In this document: positions 10,310 to 21,519 of the stretch, piece after piece
How the letters are laid out: every line of letters begins with the position of its first letter
Numbering within the stretch: position 1 is the stretch's first letter
From: Talpa occidentalis
Taxonomy: Eukaryota > Chordata > Mammalia > Eulipotyphla > Talpidae
Direction of reading: 5' to 3'
NCBI RefSeq assembly: GCF_014898055.3
Contig: NW_023601104.1
Span: forward strand, 75,499,106 to 75,563,105
DNA length: 64,000 bases
Made by a program: the position numbers and the translations under genes
Notes under the pieces: model-generated
Database searches by the model: none
What the model saw: the letters and a program-made list of their open reading frames with translations, nothing else
Told to the model about the DNA's origin: nothing

Positions 10310-11430
10310 GTGAGTGTGAGGTTGGGCTGTCCTGATTGTCTGCATATGACAGAAATTGCCTTTGTAGCCACATGCAGAGCCCTCAGGGGCTTAGTTGAAT
10401 CTGCTTACTTTGGCTAAGAGATTTTTCCCTAGGGGATATCCCAGTTTTTCCCAACAGCTTCAGTTTCAAAACTCTGCCTGGCCTTGTGATAATGGCTTTT
10501 GCCCCCTCCTAAGCCCAGTTCTTTGTATCTGGAATGCAATACTCTTCTCAGTAATAGTTTACTATAAAGAGAGTGGTTTCCTTTTGCTCATGAAGAACCA
10601 GAAACATGTCCCTTCAGAAGCTGTCTTTCTTTGTCCTTCTAATCCTCCCTGAGTGACTCACAGCTTTCTGAGCCTTGGTGCTTACTGTTCATGAAATTTC
10701 CGATGATCTGAAGGCACCCTCTGGAATAGTTTGGGAAGTGTATTTCTCATCATGGTCCTTACAGAATGAAAGTGAATATGCCTACTGCATCCAGGTACCC
10801 AAGGCATCTGGACTGTCTCCCTGGATTCTGTGGAATAACTCAGTTTCCTCCTTTCCCTCCTTGCAGTGAGATAAGTAGTTGTGGTTGTCAGGAGTTTTTT
10901 CTGAAAGATTAGTTCTCATTAGAAAACAATGATGGATTTTGATGAATCAAAGACATCATCTCAGAATAAGGGATTCCTCAGATGAAGGAAATTGACTTTT
11001 TCAGGGCACCAGACTTCAAAAATTTCAAGAGTATAGGTTACTTACAATTTTCTTTGAGTGATTATTTTCCAGATATTAAAGACCATTAGACTGTCTTTTT
11101 TTTTTTTTCCCTCTGACATTTTTCCTTCTGGAAGCACAATCTTCTCAAAGGATGTTATTGCCTTCTCCCTACCCTTGGCCTTCCACTGAAGCCTGGTAGC
11201 AGGTGATCTGTACTGCAAGGAGAGAGGACCTTTAGGCACAGTTAGGCAGGTGGGTCAATAATGGAGTAGGTAGCATTATTACCTTTATGTAATCTCTGCT
11301 GAATTGTGGTGCCCAAGGTTTCTCAGTCATGTCTAGGCCCATTGCCAAATCCTAGTAGCCTGCCTGCTACCTCTATGCATGTTCTGTGTCATATGCTAAT
11401 GAGCATTACCTCCTGGATGGGTTTGTTCAG
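10310..11430 (+). other. EXD2: EXD2 intron
   Basis: 1.1 kb without a recognised repeat except a T10-12 run near 11097-11109. It ends in GTTTGTTCAG. I find no additional exon. Confidence 0.65.
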
Positions 11431-11787
11431 GAAGAATGTGATTCCACATGAATACCGGAAGCACTTCCCCATCGAGATGAAGGACCATAACTCCCACGAT
11501 GTGCTGCTGCTCTGCACTTCCTGCCATGCCATCTCTAACTACTATGACAACCATTTGAAGCAGCAATTGGCCAAGGAGTTCCAGGCACCCATTGGCTCTG
11601 AGGAGGGCTTGCGTCTCTTAGAAGATCCTGAGCGCCGGCAGGTGCGTTCCGGGGCCAGGGCCCTGCTCAATGCTGAGAGCCTGCCTGCTGATCGAAAGAA
11701 GGAGCTGTTGCAATCACTCAGAGAGTTTTATAACACGGACACAGTCACAGATGAGATGCTTCGGGAGGCTGCCAGCCTAGAGACCAG
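11431..11787 (+). CDS. EXD2: EXD2 coding exon, longest of the C-terminal half
   Basis: The acceptor is TTTGTTCAG|GAAG and the donor is CCAG|GTACAG. One base completes an Arg codon, then 118 codons and two bases follow. It encodes KNVIPHEYRKHF, then NSHDVLLLCTSCHAISNYYD, then a helical Lys/Glu/Leu-rich region ending REAASLET(R). With the CVVC pair of the previous exon, the order C-x2-C ... PHEYRKHF ... LLLC-x2-CH resembles an HNH nuclease/zinc-finger fold. I infer metal binding; the motif alone does not prove catalysis. No disruption is visible. Confidence 0.97.
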
Positions 11788-13378
11788 GTACAGTTTATAG
11801 TATTCATCAGAAAAGGGACTGAGGAATAACCCCGTGACATTAGCCCTGATTACTTAGTGAGAATGCTTGTCAGGAAGAGAGCAATAGCCATTTAGGTGCA
11901 GTGCATAGCCTCATGTTTATCCCATGAAGTATCTAATGGCATCAGATACCTTGGGGGTGGGATAGAATGACCAATTTGAATTTCCTTTCCATAGGAGACT
12001 TTTGTCTTATCCTAACCCTATACAGTCATATTCATATGTCCAGTCATTTTCATGATTAGCAAGAGGGCTCAAATGCAGTAGAATTGTACCTTATATAGTC
12101 TATGTAGAAGTAAATCTTAAAGTCAAACTTAAGATGAAAATAGCACTCAAAAAAAAAAAAAAAAAAAACAAACCCCATAAATCACTGAAGTTGCCCAGGT
12201 GGTACAGTATGTGTGGTTTGTGTCTCTTTTCCAACTCTGGGAATTGAGGCCAATGGATTCATATTTCCTATCTCACCTGCACTCCAGGGGATTGACCCAC
12301 TGAATGGAATGCTGGCCTGAATTGCTGTTACTATTTAAATTACTTTTCTCTTTTTCCTTCCTTGCCTTCTACCCCCTTCCCCATGAGTACATAGTCGAAT
12401 TCATGTGACTTTATTCAGTGTTCCCAAAGGAGAAGTTTGTGGTCCTGAGTAATGAGGGGCACAGGGCTCAAATGATTAAAACTCTAGGCTACCTGCTATA
12501 GTTTGCTTCCCAATGGTCACTTTTTAAAATAAAGTTAGGGGTTGAAATAATTGAACTCAGAAGTTTGAAACTCTGATAGTGATGCTGGTTGCCCATTCTT
12601 TTTGCCATCAGCAAGCCAAAAACCTAATTATAACTTATTTATTGATCATATATTTAGACACCCTAATCCATTTAACCAAATGAATAGCCTTTACATAAAT
12701 TGCCTTAATTATTTATTACAATCCTGAGGTAAAATTTAAATTTCTTGTTGGTACTGCTAACATTTTATCTTGCATTTTAAAAACATTTCAAAGTTTAAAA
12801 AAATTAGTGAATTTTAGCCTTATAACTATAGTGCAAGGATGTAGAACAGATGTTATTTTTCAAGTTTTATACTAGCTTCCCTGAGATTAAAGCTAAGTAA
12901 CTTGCCAAAGTCATATTAGAAATTAATGACACTGGCTTCTTTAACCAATTCCCAAATGTGTTTCCTAAAACAGCTAAATTTCCCCTTTCAGCCACAGACC
13001 TTTCTTACAAATTCATCTTGTCCACTTGGATAGAAGGGTGCTGGGCTTGGTTCTAGGACTGACAACAGCTGTTTCAGGAAAGATAAGCAAATTAGTATAC
13101 TTGAGCTAAATAACAAAAATCTGCAAATACCCAGAGGGTGCTAGCACTGCTAGGTTGGTGGAGGTCTTGGGGGAAGATTTAGAGTGGGGTGTGGATGCAG
13201 GGAGAGGAATGGTTTCCTCAGGTCAAGGACATTTCCTGAGAGAAGTAGTCCTTATTCACAGGCAGCAAGAACATTATTTGATATTACTAGCAGGCGGACT
13301 AAGGGGTTACCCGGGACCCCCCCAAACCTACCTGCTCTAAATGGGTTCTGCCATCTACCACATAAAGCCAAACATACT
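11788..13378 (+). other. EXD2: EXD2 last intron, 5' part
   Basis: It contains an A20 run at about 12149-12168 and AT-rich unique sequence. I found no exon or recognisable young repeat before the LTR at 13,379. The + strand ORFs near 13.2 kb lead into the LTR and are not coding. Confidence 0.6.
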
Positions 13379-13831
13379 TGTAGGGGCAGGACTGGACCAC
13401 AGTGCAGGTTTTCTGATCCCATGCAGACCGGGTAAAGGAGGAGTCGGAGTCCTCCATGGTTTTTTGCAGGTCTTTTATTGGGGTTCACCAGGCATATGGC
13501 AGGCAGGGGTGCTGGGGGGCCGGGAGGTTGGCAGTCCTCCCAGCCCCCAGCAAATCTTCACTCTATCTGGGCTCTCCGGTGATCTCTGCTTCTGCTTCTG
13601 CTTCTTTGCTTCTCTCTCGGCTTCTCTTTCGGCTTCTGCTGGGCTTCTGCTGCTGCTGGCGTCCCCGTGACGCCGCCCTTAAAAGCCCAGTCTTAGCCCA
13701 GGTGAATCCCATCTACCTCTGCCCACACCCTATTCCAGGTGCCCGCTGTCAGGCATGCATTCAGGACAAGGATCCATCATCTATCCTGATGGCAGGAGGG
13801 CAGAAAAGCCTGACATTTTCTTTACCCTACA
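13379..13831 (-). mobile_element. Solo ERV LTR, full length (453 bp)
   Basis: The ends are TGTAGGG...CCCTACA, flanked by a perfect 5-bp duplication ATACT (13374-13378 and 13832-13836). Read on the - strand it has a TATA-like CTTTTAAGGG (complement at 13678-13685) followed downstream by an AATAAA signal (13474-13479), the normal U3-R order. No internal viral genes are next to it, so it is a solo LTR left by recombination. It is antisense to EXD2. The family is shared with the copies at 14.8, 15.5 and 51.4 kb; I cannot name it. Confidence 0.93.
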
Positions 13832-14304
13832 ATACTCTTAGTGCATAAGACCTTCAATAGAAAAGAACTTTAATAGAACTAGTGTGCAATAGAGAGAAGA
13901 GAAGAGAAAGAATATAGTTTCCCAATAGAGCACCCAATTACCCATCTCCCCATGGAAAATGCCCCGCCAAACAGGCTTGGCCCAAAGTAGGGCCTCTGAG
14001 GCCAAAAGCTTGCCACAAGTCTGAGGTACCTTCTGGTGGGGAATCTTAGGAAAGGGGCAGAAGGGGTCAGGGAAGTCTAGAAGGAAAAAGAGCAAAATCA
14101 AAATACAAGTCAATATAAGGCTGCCAATGTCACTCACCTTCCCCACAGGTCTCTCACCATGTCTCTTCCAAGTGTCTCTTTCCATGCCCCGCCAAGTCCC
14201 TGGTACAAGGCCAAGGCCAAGAAGCAAGCTCGGCTGCTTCTTCACGTCTCTGCTCCATGTTCCTTCTCCAAGTCCTCTTCCAGTCTTCTGTCCCAAGTCC
14301 TTTT

Positions 14305-14735
14305 TGTTAATTTCTTTTTTTCATTTTTATTTCTTTTTATTAATCTTAAAATTTTTTTTACATCATTGTTCATTTTTAAACAATATTTGCTTCCCCCCAC
14401 CCCCTCAGGTGTAGTCCTCATAGTTTCCTTCCCCAATGCACCCGTGCACCATCACCTCAGTCCCCTGTGCTCCTCCCTCCCTCCCTCTGATCCCTCTCCC
14501 TCCTCCTCCCCTGCAGGATGTCTCTGATTTATAATTGTCTGTTTTTGCTTTGTTCTGTTTTGTACTGTTATTTTTTTACACTGATGTCTTATTCGGTTCC
14601 CCTATATTCCTGCTATAAGTGAGACCATCCAATATTTTTCTTTTTCCTTCTGGCTTATTTCACTGAGCATAATCCCTTCTAGATCCATCCACATTGCTGC
14701 AAATGGCCTGATTTTATCTTTAACTTCCCCTCACT
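14305..14735 (-). mobile_element. L1 LINE 3' end, antisense
   Basis: The T-rich tail complement (14305-14355) is followed by the L1 3' UTR (with the CCCCCCACCCCCTC complement of the polypurine tract at 14394-14407) and a short piece of 3' sequence ending near 14735. It is closely similar to the L1 at 5.1 kb, but truncated sooner. It lies between two LTR insertions. Confidence 0.85.
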
Positions 14736-14764
14736 GCTCTCCACCCTTCCTTAGGTAGGCCAGG

Positions 14765-15204
14765 TGTAAGGGCAGGACTGGCCACAGTGCAGGTTTTCTG
14801 ATCCCATGCAGACCGGGTAAAGGAGGAGTCAGAGTCCTCAGTAGTTTTGCAGGTTTTTTATTGGGGTTCACCAGGCATATGGCAGGCAGGGGTGCTGGCT
14901 GGGTGTCTGGGAGGCTGGCAGGCCTCCCAGCCCCCAGCAAGTCTTCACTCTATCTGGGCTCTCTAGCGTTCGTTCTGCTGCTTCTCGGCTTCTCTTTCGG
15001 CTTCTGCTTTGGCTTCTACTGCTGCTGCTGGCGTCCCCGTGACGCCGCCCTTAAAAAGCACAGTCTTAGCTCAGCTGAATCCCATCTACCTATGCCCACA
15101 CCCTATTCCAGGTGCCCGCCATCAGGCATGCATTCAGGACAAGGATCCATCATCTATCCTGATGGCGGAAGGGCAGAAAAGCCTGATATTTTCTTTGCCC
15201 TACA
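14765..15204 (-). mobile_element. Solo ERV LTR, full length (440 bp)
   Basis: Same family and orientation as the copy at 13,379. The ends are TGTAAGGG...CCCTACA, flanked by CCAGG on both sides (14760-14764 and 15205-15209). The AATAAA signal (complement at 14857-14862) and the TTTTTAAGGG TATA-like box are preserved. The different duplication shows that this was an independent insertion and not a segmental copy of the 13.4 kb LTR. Confidence 0.93.
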
Positions 15205-15512
15205 CCAGGGAACCCCAGTCCTTCCCTTTTTATGGGGATTACACTATTACAGTATCACAAAAGTGTTTAAGTGTTCTTTGCTTAGTTAGGAAGGAGGCAG
15301 GATTCCTTTTCTCATTAAACAGCATCAGCTACACGTGTGAGCAACCATTGTAGCATTTCATGGTGACTGAAGCATTTTTCATGGATGCAGTTTGGCATTC
15401 TTTTTATGAGAAAGAAAGCACTAAAGAAATCTACCTTCCTGCATTTTTACACTCAGGTATTGCATTGTTTCAAGAAACAGGAACATGTGGGCTGATATAT
15501 TGAGTATATGGT

Positions 15513-15753
15513 TGTAGGGTAAGGTAAAAAGTATCAGGCTTTTCTGCCCTCCCGCCATTAGGATAGATGATGGAACCCTGTGGTCCTGAATGCATGCCTG
15601 ATGGCGGGCACCTGGAGTAGGGTGTGGGCATATGTACATGGGACTCACCTGGGCTAAGACTGGGCTTTTAAGGGCGGCATCACGGGCACACCAGCAGAAG
15701 CCGAGAAAGAAGCAGAAGCAGAAAACTTGCACTGTGTCCTTCCTGCCCTTACA
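15513..15753 (+). mobile_element. Solo ERV LTR, internally deleted (241 bp), sense to EXD2
   Basis: It starts TGTAGGGTAAGG and ends CTGCCCTTACA, flanked by ATGGT on both sides (15508-15512 and 15754-15758). The U3 half with the CTTTTAAGGG box is kept. Compared with the 13.4 kb copy, about 200 bp is missing after GAAGCAGAAGCAGA, including the AATAAA signal. Both deletion edges in the full copy carry CAGA, a microhomology of about 4 bp. Confidence 0.93.
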
Positions 15754-16117
15754 ATGGTTCAGAACGAGTAACTTAAAACAAGAGTGAGCTGGTCACTGAG
15801 TAACTCTAATGTAAATAAAAGGCCAACATTTTTCACCCACTATCAGCCTGACAGTAGGGGCCCCTCTAGTAAGGGCTGAGCTTAATGGCTTTCCCATAAG
15901 TGTAGCTCAGAACCTTGGATTGTGTGCAGTATGTCCAAACTTTTTTAAAAGGGGCAGATATGGGAAAGATGTTCTAAAAACTTAACCAACCTTTTAAGAG
16001 TCTTAACAACTTCTCCATGTATCCCTGTGGAAGCCCCTGGGCCAGTACCATTGGAGCCACCTGTGATACCCTCCTGTGCGATTTCCCTCAGACCCTTTGT
16101 ACTTTGTGTCTTGACAG
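15754..16117 (+). other. EXD2: EXD2 last intron, 3' part
   Basis: Unique intron ending in TTTGTGTCTTGACAG. The acceptor's pyrimidine tract is interrupted by purines (TTTGTACTTTGTGTCTTGACAG). Confidence 0.7.
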
Positions 16118-16334
16118 GATCTCCAATGAAAACTACATTCCTCATGGGCTCAAGGTGGTGCAGTGCCACACACATGGTGGGCTGCGCTCCCTCATGTACC
16201 TGGAAAGCCTTTGGCGTCAGCACTTCCTGGACTCCATGCAGCCCAAGTACCTGCCTCAGCAATGGTCAGTGGACCATAACCATCAGAAGCTCCTCCGGAA
16301 ATATGGGGAAGACCTTCCCATCAAGCTGTCATGA
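16118..16334 (+). CDS. EXD2: EXD2 terminal coding exon and stop
   Basis: The acceptor AG is at 16116-16117. One base completes Arg, and 71 codons then run to TGA (16332-16334). It encodes ISNENYIPHGLKVVQCHTHG, then a Leu/Arg/Gln-rich C-terminus ending KYGEDLPIKLS. The five exons together give 1,149 nt (382 codons plus stop) without a frame break. With roughly 240 residues to the left this would match the ~620-residue full-length mammalian protein. Confidence 0.97.
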
Positions 16335-17560
16335 TCGCAGCTTCCCTCCCAGGTTAGGACAGCTGGGAAGCTGGAGCCAAGATAAAAGTCTTTTCTCCAT
16401 TTAAATAATCTTGTTAATTGTCGAAGCCAGGGTGACAAGACTGAGTACTAACCCATACTGATCCCAAGATTCTTCTGGTGGAGCAAGGCTATTACTGTTT
16501 TAAAGGGAGCTTATGATTTTGAGTTTTATTTGGGCAAGGAGAGAATTCTTTTCCCTCCCTCCCTCTTAAATTTTGTGGACAGCGGGAGCCTTGTTATTTG
16601 CTTTCCCTGTGCAGACAACAAATGAAGGGTTCTTCCTGAATTGATTTGTCAAGATTCAGGTTTTTAATACATTTCTTTCCTCTTCAGTATGTTGGCTTAT
16701 TTTAAACAGGAGCAGTCGAGTATTTCAATCCCTTCAGCTTAGGAGGGGGAAAAAATTGCTTCTTGAGGTTGGAGAGGTGAACAAGCAGTCAGATTAATTT
16801 TGGCTAATGGCTTCTTCACAACTCACCTAATTGGGATTCTTCCCATCTGGGTCACTTCAATGTATTTCACATGCTTGAAAATGCTCTCCTTTACAGGTCC
16901 GGGACCAAAGCAACAACTTCCTGCCATAAGTTTGCACCTTAAAGTCCTAACAGGAGGGCCCTTTTCTGGAAATAGACCTTCAACCTGGGTGGGGCAGAGA
17001 AAGCCTAAGTAAGCACCATCTCCCAAAATAACAATAATTTGCTCAGCTTCTCCCTTCATGCTGTTTGTTGTCTGTTCGTTGGGATCCTCCTGCCCAGAAC
17101 TGCAAGATTTTTAGCTTAAGCCCTTTCAAGAGGAAGGTTATCTTTTCTCAGAATCAGTATCAGGTCCCTTCAGTGTTCTGTGTTCCATCACAGTTGCAAT
17201 ACTGACCTCTTTTAAATGCTTAATTCTATCCCAGAGCCATTTGATCAATTGTAATGTGAGGATTTCTCCATCTCCTCTCATGCCTAGTCCATTGAAATTA
17301 ATGAATACATTTAGATGTTCCAAGTAGTGGTGTCCCGCCTTTCAAAAGAGGAGGACACCACTTTCAGTGTAAAATCAACTTATTAGTGACTGGTGTTTTT
17401 TCTAAAGTATTAGGAAAACTTTCTACTTTTCAAGATCTTAACAAGTTTAGAGAAATTTTATGGCCATAATCCAAAAAGAGCTCTGTTTTGGAATTGTGCC
17501 CAAGTTAGTGATAGTTGCTCTAACCTTGATCAATAAAACTTCTAAGCACAAAGTTCACTA
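16335..17560 (+). other. EXD2: Probable EXD2 3' UTR with AATAAA signal
   Basis: No coding exon follows the stop. The first canonical AATAAA on this strand is at 17532-17537, followed by T-rich sequence near 17575-17585 that could act as the downstream element. Further AATAAA motifs at about 17603, 18446 and 19125 could give longer ends, so the true end is uncertain. The region lacks young repeats, which fits an exon. Confidence 0.45.
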
Positions 17561-18399
17561 ATTGTAAATGTAAAATTTTTTTTCTTCATAATTTAATCAA
17601 ATCAATAAATATTCCCAGGAGATATTTATCCTACAGGTCCCTGCCTTATGGCGGTACTGGTATGTATGTGTGGATCTACCACACCCACAACTTACCCTTG
17701 GCCCCTCAACACAACACACATGCATGATCTGCATTTTATTCCCATGTTACTTAATTCCCACTTATCTTCATTTGGGCACCTTTGGGATCTAAACTAAAAA
17801 CCCTTGAAAACAAATAGTACCAGGTACTATTCAAGGTAGTAGGTTATTATGGGCATATGCCTCTATGGGAGTGCTGCAGGGAGCTAGGGGCTGGATGGGC
17901 GGGCGAGGTAATAGTGAAACTCACCACAAGATGGCACTCAGATTTTGGTTTATATTCATTCTTGAGAAATATGGGTCATTTATACGTGGTTACTGAAAAT
18001 AATGATTTGTGTTTCAAAATTTGCATAGCTAATTTTGAGTCATTTTTGTTAGCATTACAAGAAAAACTTATTTGAAACAAAGGATTAGGGCTCTTTCTTT
18101 TACCTTGTAATCCTCTAAGAGGTGGGAGACACAGCTGGGGGTGTGGTTACTGTGGAGAAGGAATCTGTTCTTGAGTAGAGCTTCCTGCAAAGCCCAGTAG
18201 CAGAGCCAGCAGCCAGGCTGGAAGAAGCTAGAGTGTGGCACACCAGACTTCTCTTCCTTTTCAGGAGAGAGTTACTCTGTAGATTTCAAATCTTTTTGTT
18301 CTGGGTCAGCCTTGGTCTTCAGCAGCTTTTCCCTAAGACTGACAATTACTATCTCAAATGAATTATGTTAGGGCAGGAATATTATAAAAGAAATCTTTT
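17561..18399. other. Intergenic or extended 3' UTR, nothing recognised
   Basis: Unique, moderately AT-rich sequence. The ORF at 17857-18075 has no recognisable domain or splice signals. Confidence 0.4.
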
Positions 18400-18830
18400 T
18401 TTTTCTGATATGAAAGTCATGTATACTTACTAGAAATGAGTCTAAAGAAAGAATAAAAATCATGTGTCTTCCCTTTATTTAAAACAGCTAACCTTTGCTG
18501 GCATGTTTATGAATTTCTTTTCAGTATTTAAAAATGCATTTAATACATGTAATATTTAAACACAATTGAGAGTCATATGTACCTACTTCTTGGTATCCTA
18601 ATTTTTCCCCTCTTATTTAACATGGCATTGCAAGTAATTTTCTGTGTCTTTAAATCTTTGAAAGTAGATTTCTAGTGGCTTTACCTTACCTATCCCACAC
18701 TGTTGGACTTTTTGGTTGTTTCTAATCCTTTGTCAATGTCAGAAATGCTGTGATAAACTTTCTGGCATATAAATCTTTGACTGTCTCTTTGATTATTTCT
18801 TTAGGATAGATTCCTAGAAATTGGATTTGA
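18400..18830 (-). mobile_element. Old LINE remnant, antisense
   Basis: The text 'ttgggatt...tttaacatggcattgcaag', 'gttggactttttggttgtttc' and 'gataaactttctggcatataaatc' has the pattern of decayed L1 3' regions read backwards. It sets a probable outer limit for the EXD2 3' UTR. Edges are approximate. Confidence 0.55.
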
Positions 18831-20963
18831 GGAGGGGGACTCACTTTACTGGAGTGAGTGCAAATTGATTTCATCTTTTAGCCTAATCTGTCAAGGGAGC
18901 TCTTTTCTTTAACCCTTTCTCTGTGTCCCTGTGCATTAGCTGAGCTTCCTTATGAGTAGCATGGGTGGGGGGGGGGGCAGTGTCATAGCAGGGGCCTCTC
19001 TAAAGCTGCCCTATCATTATTTTTGCAGCCTTAGGGCCTTTTCTCTGCTTCCCTGCTGTCTTCTATCCTTTATACCCTCATTTCCCCATTGCTGTCAATG
19101 TGTTCTGGAAGCTATTTATTTTAAAATAAAAATGTGAAAAGATTTTAATTAAGAATAATGTTTTTATTTTAGAGTAAAAGTTATAGACAGATTTGACAGA
19201 TTTTTTTTCTGATTGGTGAGCAATTAGTGCTTTGTCATTGTATAGTGAACATGTATGTATGGTATAATATTCAGGGATTTGTAGCCTCTTAAAAGTGCAA
19301 CCATAAGTGACTTACTCTTATCCATGTCATGGATGGAGATCAGTTGGAAGAAAATGTGTTGTGTTAAAATAAAGACATTTTTATTTCTACTTTTAGACTC
19401 TTAGGAACCCATTAGGCAGAAAAAGCATTTGCTCAGCTTCTTATCCTTCCTGTTACTTTGGTGCCCTAATATTTGACTATAATTTCTTAATTTACCTTAT
19501 TTTCTGAGTCTTTCTTTCATTCACTCATTTATTCTTCTGTTTTTCCCCTTCACTATATCTCACCCTCATATCTCACCACTATATCTCACCCTCACTTTTT
19601 TCTTACAAAGGAGATAATTTCTTGATTTGTTGGTTTACTTATTAGTATGTATTCTTTCAAGTCTTTTGTCTTTTTTGTTGTTGAGATGGCCACTTTCAGT
19701 GTACCTTAATCCCTCAGGTATATAGTGAAAATCATTTTTTCTTGCATGAGATAAGCTAAAAGAGGGCATGAGTCTTATTATGATTAACTTTTGATTTGAA
19801 TAATAAAATAAATACATAGTACCCCAAATAGTTTTGTTTTGTAATTCAGGTATACTTTTTAGATTTTTCTCAAGTTGCCCCCTCATGCTGGAACCTAATA
19901 TCGTCTACTTGTTCCCAGTCCTGGAACAGTTTCTCATCAGGTGGTAAAGCAGGGCTGACACACAGCCAAACAGCCCACATGTTCAAAAGTACCTACCCAC
20001 CAGCCTGCTACGAGGTGTGTTAGCCACTCCCTGTGCTGGAAGCACCAAGGTTCTTCCATAAATGCCTTCCCCTGTTATTTGGGAAGGCAGAACCAAATAA
20101 TCAGTTTCCTTGTAGCCAACATTGTCTGTAGCCAACTCTGGCTGGAGGTGCCTAGACAATGGGGAACTGCAGCAAATGGGTAATCATTGGGAGGACTCAT
20201 TCAAGAACTCATTCAAGAACTCATCAAGGGTTCTTGATGAACTCAATCAAGAACTCATTCCTTTGCATAGAAATAGGAAATGTTCACATAGGACCTTATC
20301 CACATATCCTGCCTTGTACCATCTCTGTTCTCAGGAAGTACCTAATTCCTCAGGCATATAAGTGAGAATCAGGTTGAATGAAGATAGTTAAACTCACGCC
20401 CTCCAGACTGAACCTGAAGCATTTGCCCTCCTTTCAATTTCCTTGTTATTAATTTTCCTCTCTTGTTAACTGGGTAGCCTGTTGTCTTTCTGTGAGAGTG
20501 AGCTTCAAAAGCTGTTGGGTTTAGAGTCAGTTGTACTGTAACCATGACGTGTGATCCAGAATATTCTTGAGTTGAGGAGACTACTTATTTTCTATTCCTG
20601 CTTCCCAAAGCTCTCCCTCCCCAGGTAGCAACATACTTGAGCAGAGCTGGGATTCTGAGTACTCAGGTCTTCAAGGCATCTGCTAAGTCCTGGATAAGAA
20701 TCAGAAATTTGAACTTCATAAGTAGCAGGACTGAAAAGAAATAAGAGATTGAGATGTGGTAGTTTTAAAAAGGTATGTTTGTTTAGCTGGTGGAGGTGAT
20801 GGGGGTACAGTGTACATGGACTTAACTTTACACTTTTCATTTTCCCATACTTAATTTTGTCATGGTTGGAGGATCAGAGAAATGGGCTGGTGACTTGGGT
20901 TCTAGTTCTGGCCACTTTGGATCAGTTACTTTTTTCTGGACTCCTTTCTGGGCCTATAAAATT
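18831..20963. other. Intergenic, no gene seen
   Basis: It holds a G10 run (18967-18977), short imperfect repeats of CACTATATCTCACCCTCA near 19550-19590 and a repeat/hairpin cluster at 20190-20260. I see no exon or promoter that I can support. Confidence 0.45.
20192..20258. repeat. ACTCATTCAAGA repeats with nested hairpins
   Basis: ACTCATTCAAGA occurs twice in a row, followed by a variant and an inverted version. GTTCTTGAT (20230-20238) and ATCAAGAAC (20246-20254) are perfect 9-bp arms around a 7-base loop. Confidence 0.8.
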
Positions 20964-20973
20964 AGCAGCTTGA

Positions 20974-21037
20974 GGGCCTCCCCTGGTGGTGCAGCAGTTG
21001 AGCGCTGGGTGAGGGTCCCACCAAAAAAAAAAAAAAA
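20974..21037 (+). mobile_element. Head-only SINE insertion (64 bp) with target duplication
   Basis: The first ~35 bases of the SINE (GGGCCTCCCCTGGTGG...GAGCGCTGGGT) are joined directly to GAGGGTCCCACC and then to a run of about 16 A. The perfect 10-bp duplication AGCAGCTTGA lies on both sides (20964-20973 and 21038-21047). The B box and the entire 3' body are absent, so it integrated as a short polyadenylated fragment and is not a later deletion of a full copy. Confidence 0.88.
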
Positions 21038-21228
21038 AGCAGCTTGAATTAGATATGCTATAGGGGCCCTCCTTGCTGTTGCATTCTGTAATACATCCCA
21101 CTGTCTCTTTATGTGGAATGTTCCCTTGGGTGCTGTGTACCTTCTGCTTCGTTGCACACTCCCATCCTGCTCCAGCCCTAGGAGTGGAGACTGTGTAGAA
21201 AGAAGCAGAATGGAAGAAGTAGAATGCC

Positions 21229-21504
21229 GGGCCTCCCCTGGTGGCGCAGGCGGTTGAGTGCTGTGCTGTGAAGCTGTCCACAACCTCTGCAGCACAGGTT
21301 CAATCCTGGCCGGCCGGTGAGGGCCCTCGTGGCACAGCAGACCTCTCCTGTCACTCCCGCTGCTCCCCTCAGCAGTGTATTTCGTTAGTCTGCCTGTTCT
21401 GTTCCCCTCTCTGTCTCTGGTGAATCCTCTCACCCTCCTGTGAATCTGGCCTGTACCCCGGTTCTTGTATAAATAGATGAGTAAATCTTTAAAAAAAAAA
21501 AAGA
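21229..21504 (+). mobile_element. tRNA-derived SINE, intermediate between types A and B
   Basis: The head GGGCCTCCCCTGGTGGCGC and GGTTGAGTGCTGTGCTGTGAAG differ from both main subfamilies; the closest relative is the copy at 44.4 kb. The perfect 15-bp duplication AAGAAGTAGAATGCC flanks it (21214-21228 and 21505-21519). Confidence 0.92.
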
Positions 21505-21519
21505 AAGAAGTAGAATGCC

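Noticed and set aside
11306..11430. Upstream in-frame extension of the EXD2 exon to a Met at 11306
   Set aside because: This part is intron: the acceptor TTTGTTCAG|G at 11430/11431 restores the phase from the previous exon, and the protein upstream of it does not resemble EXD2.
13379..15753. A single provirus with two LTRs
   Set aside because: Each LTR has its own different 5-bp duplication, and the sequence between them is L1 and unique intron, not viral genes.
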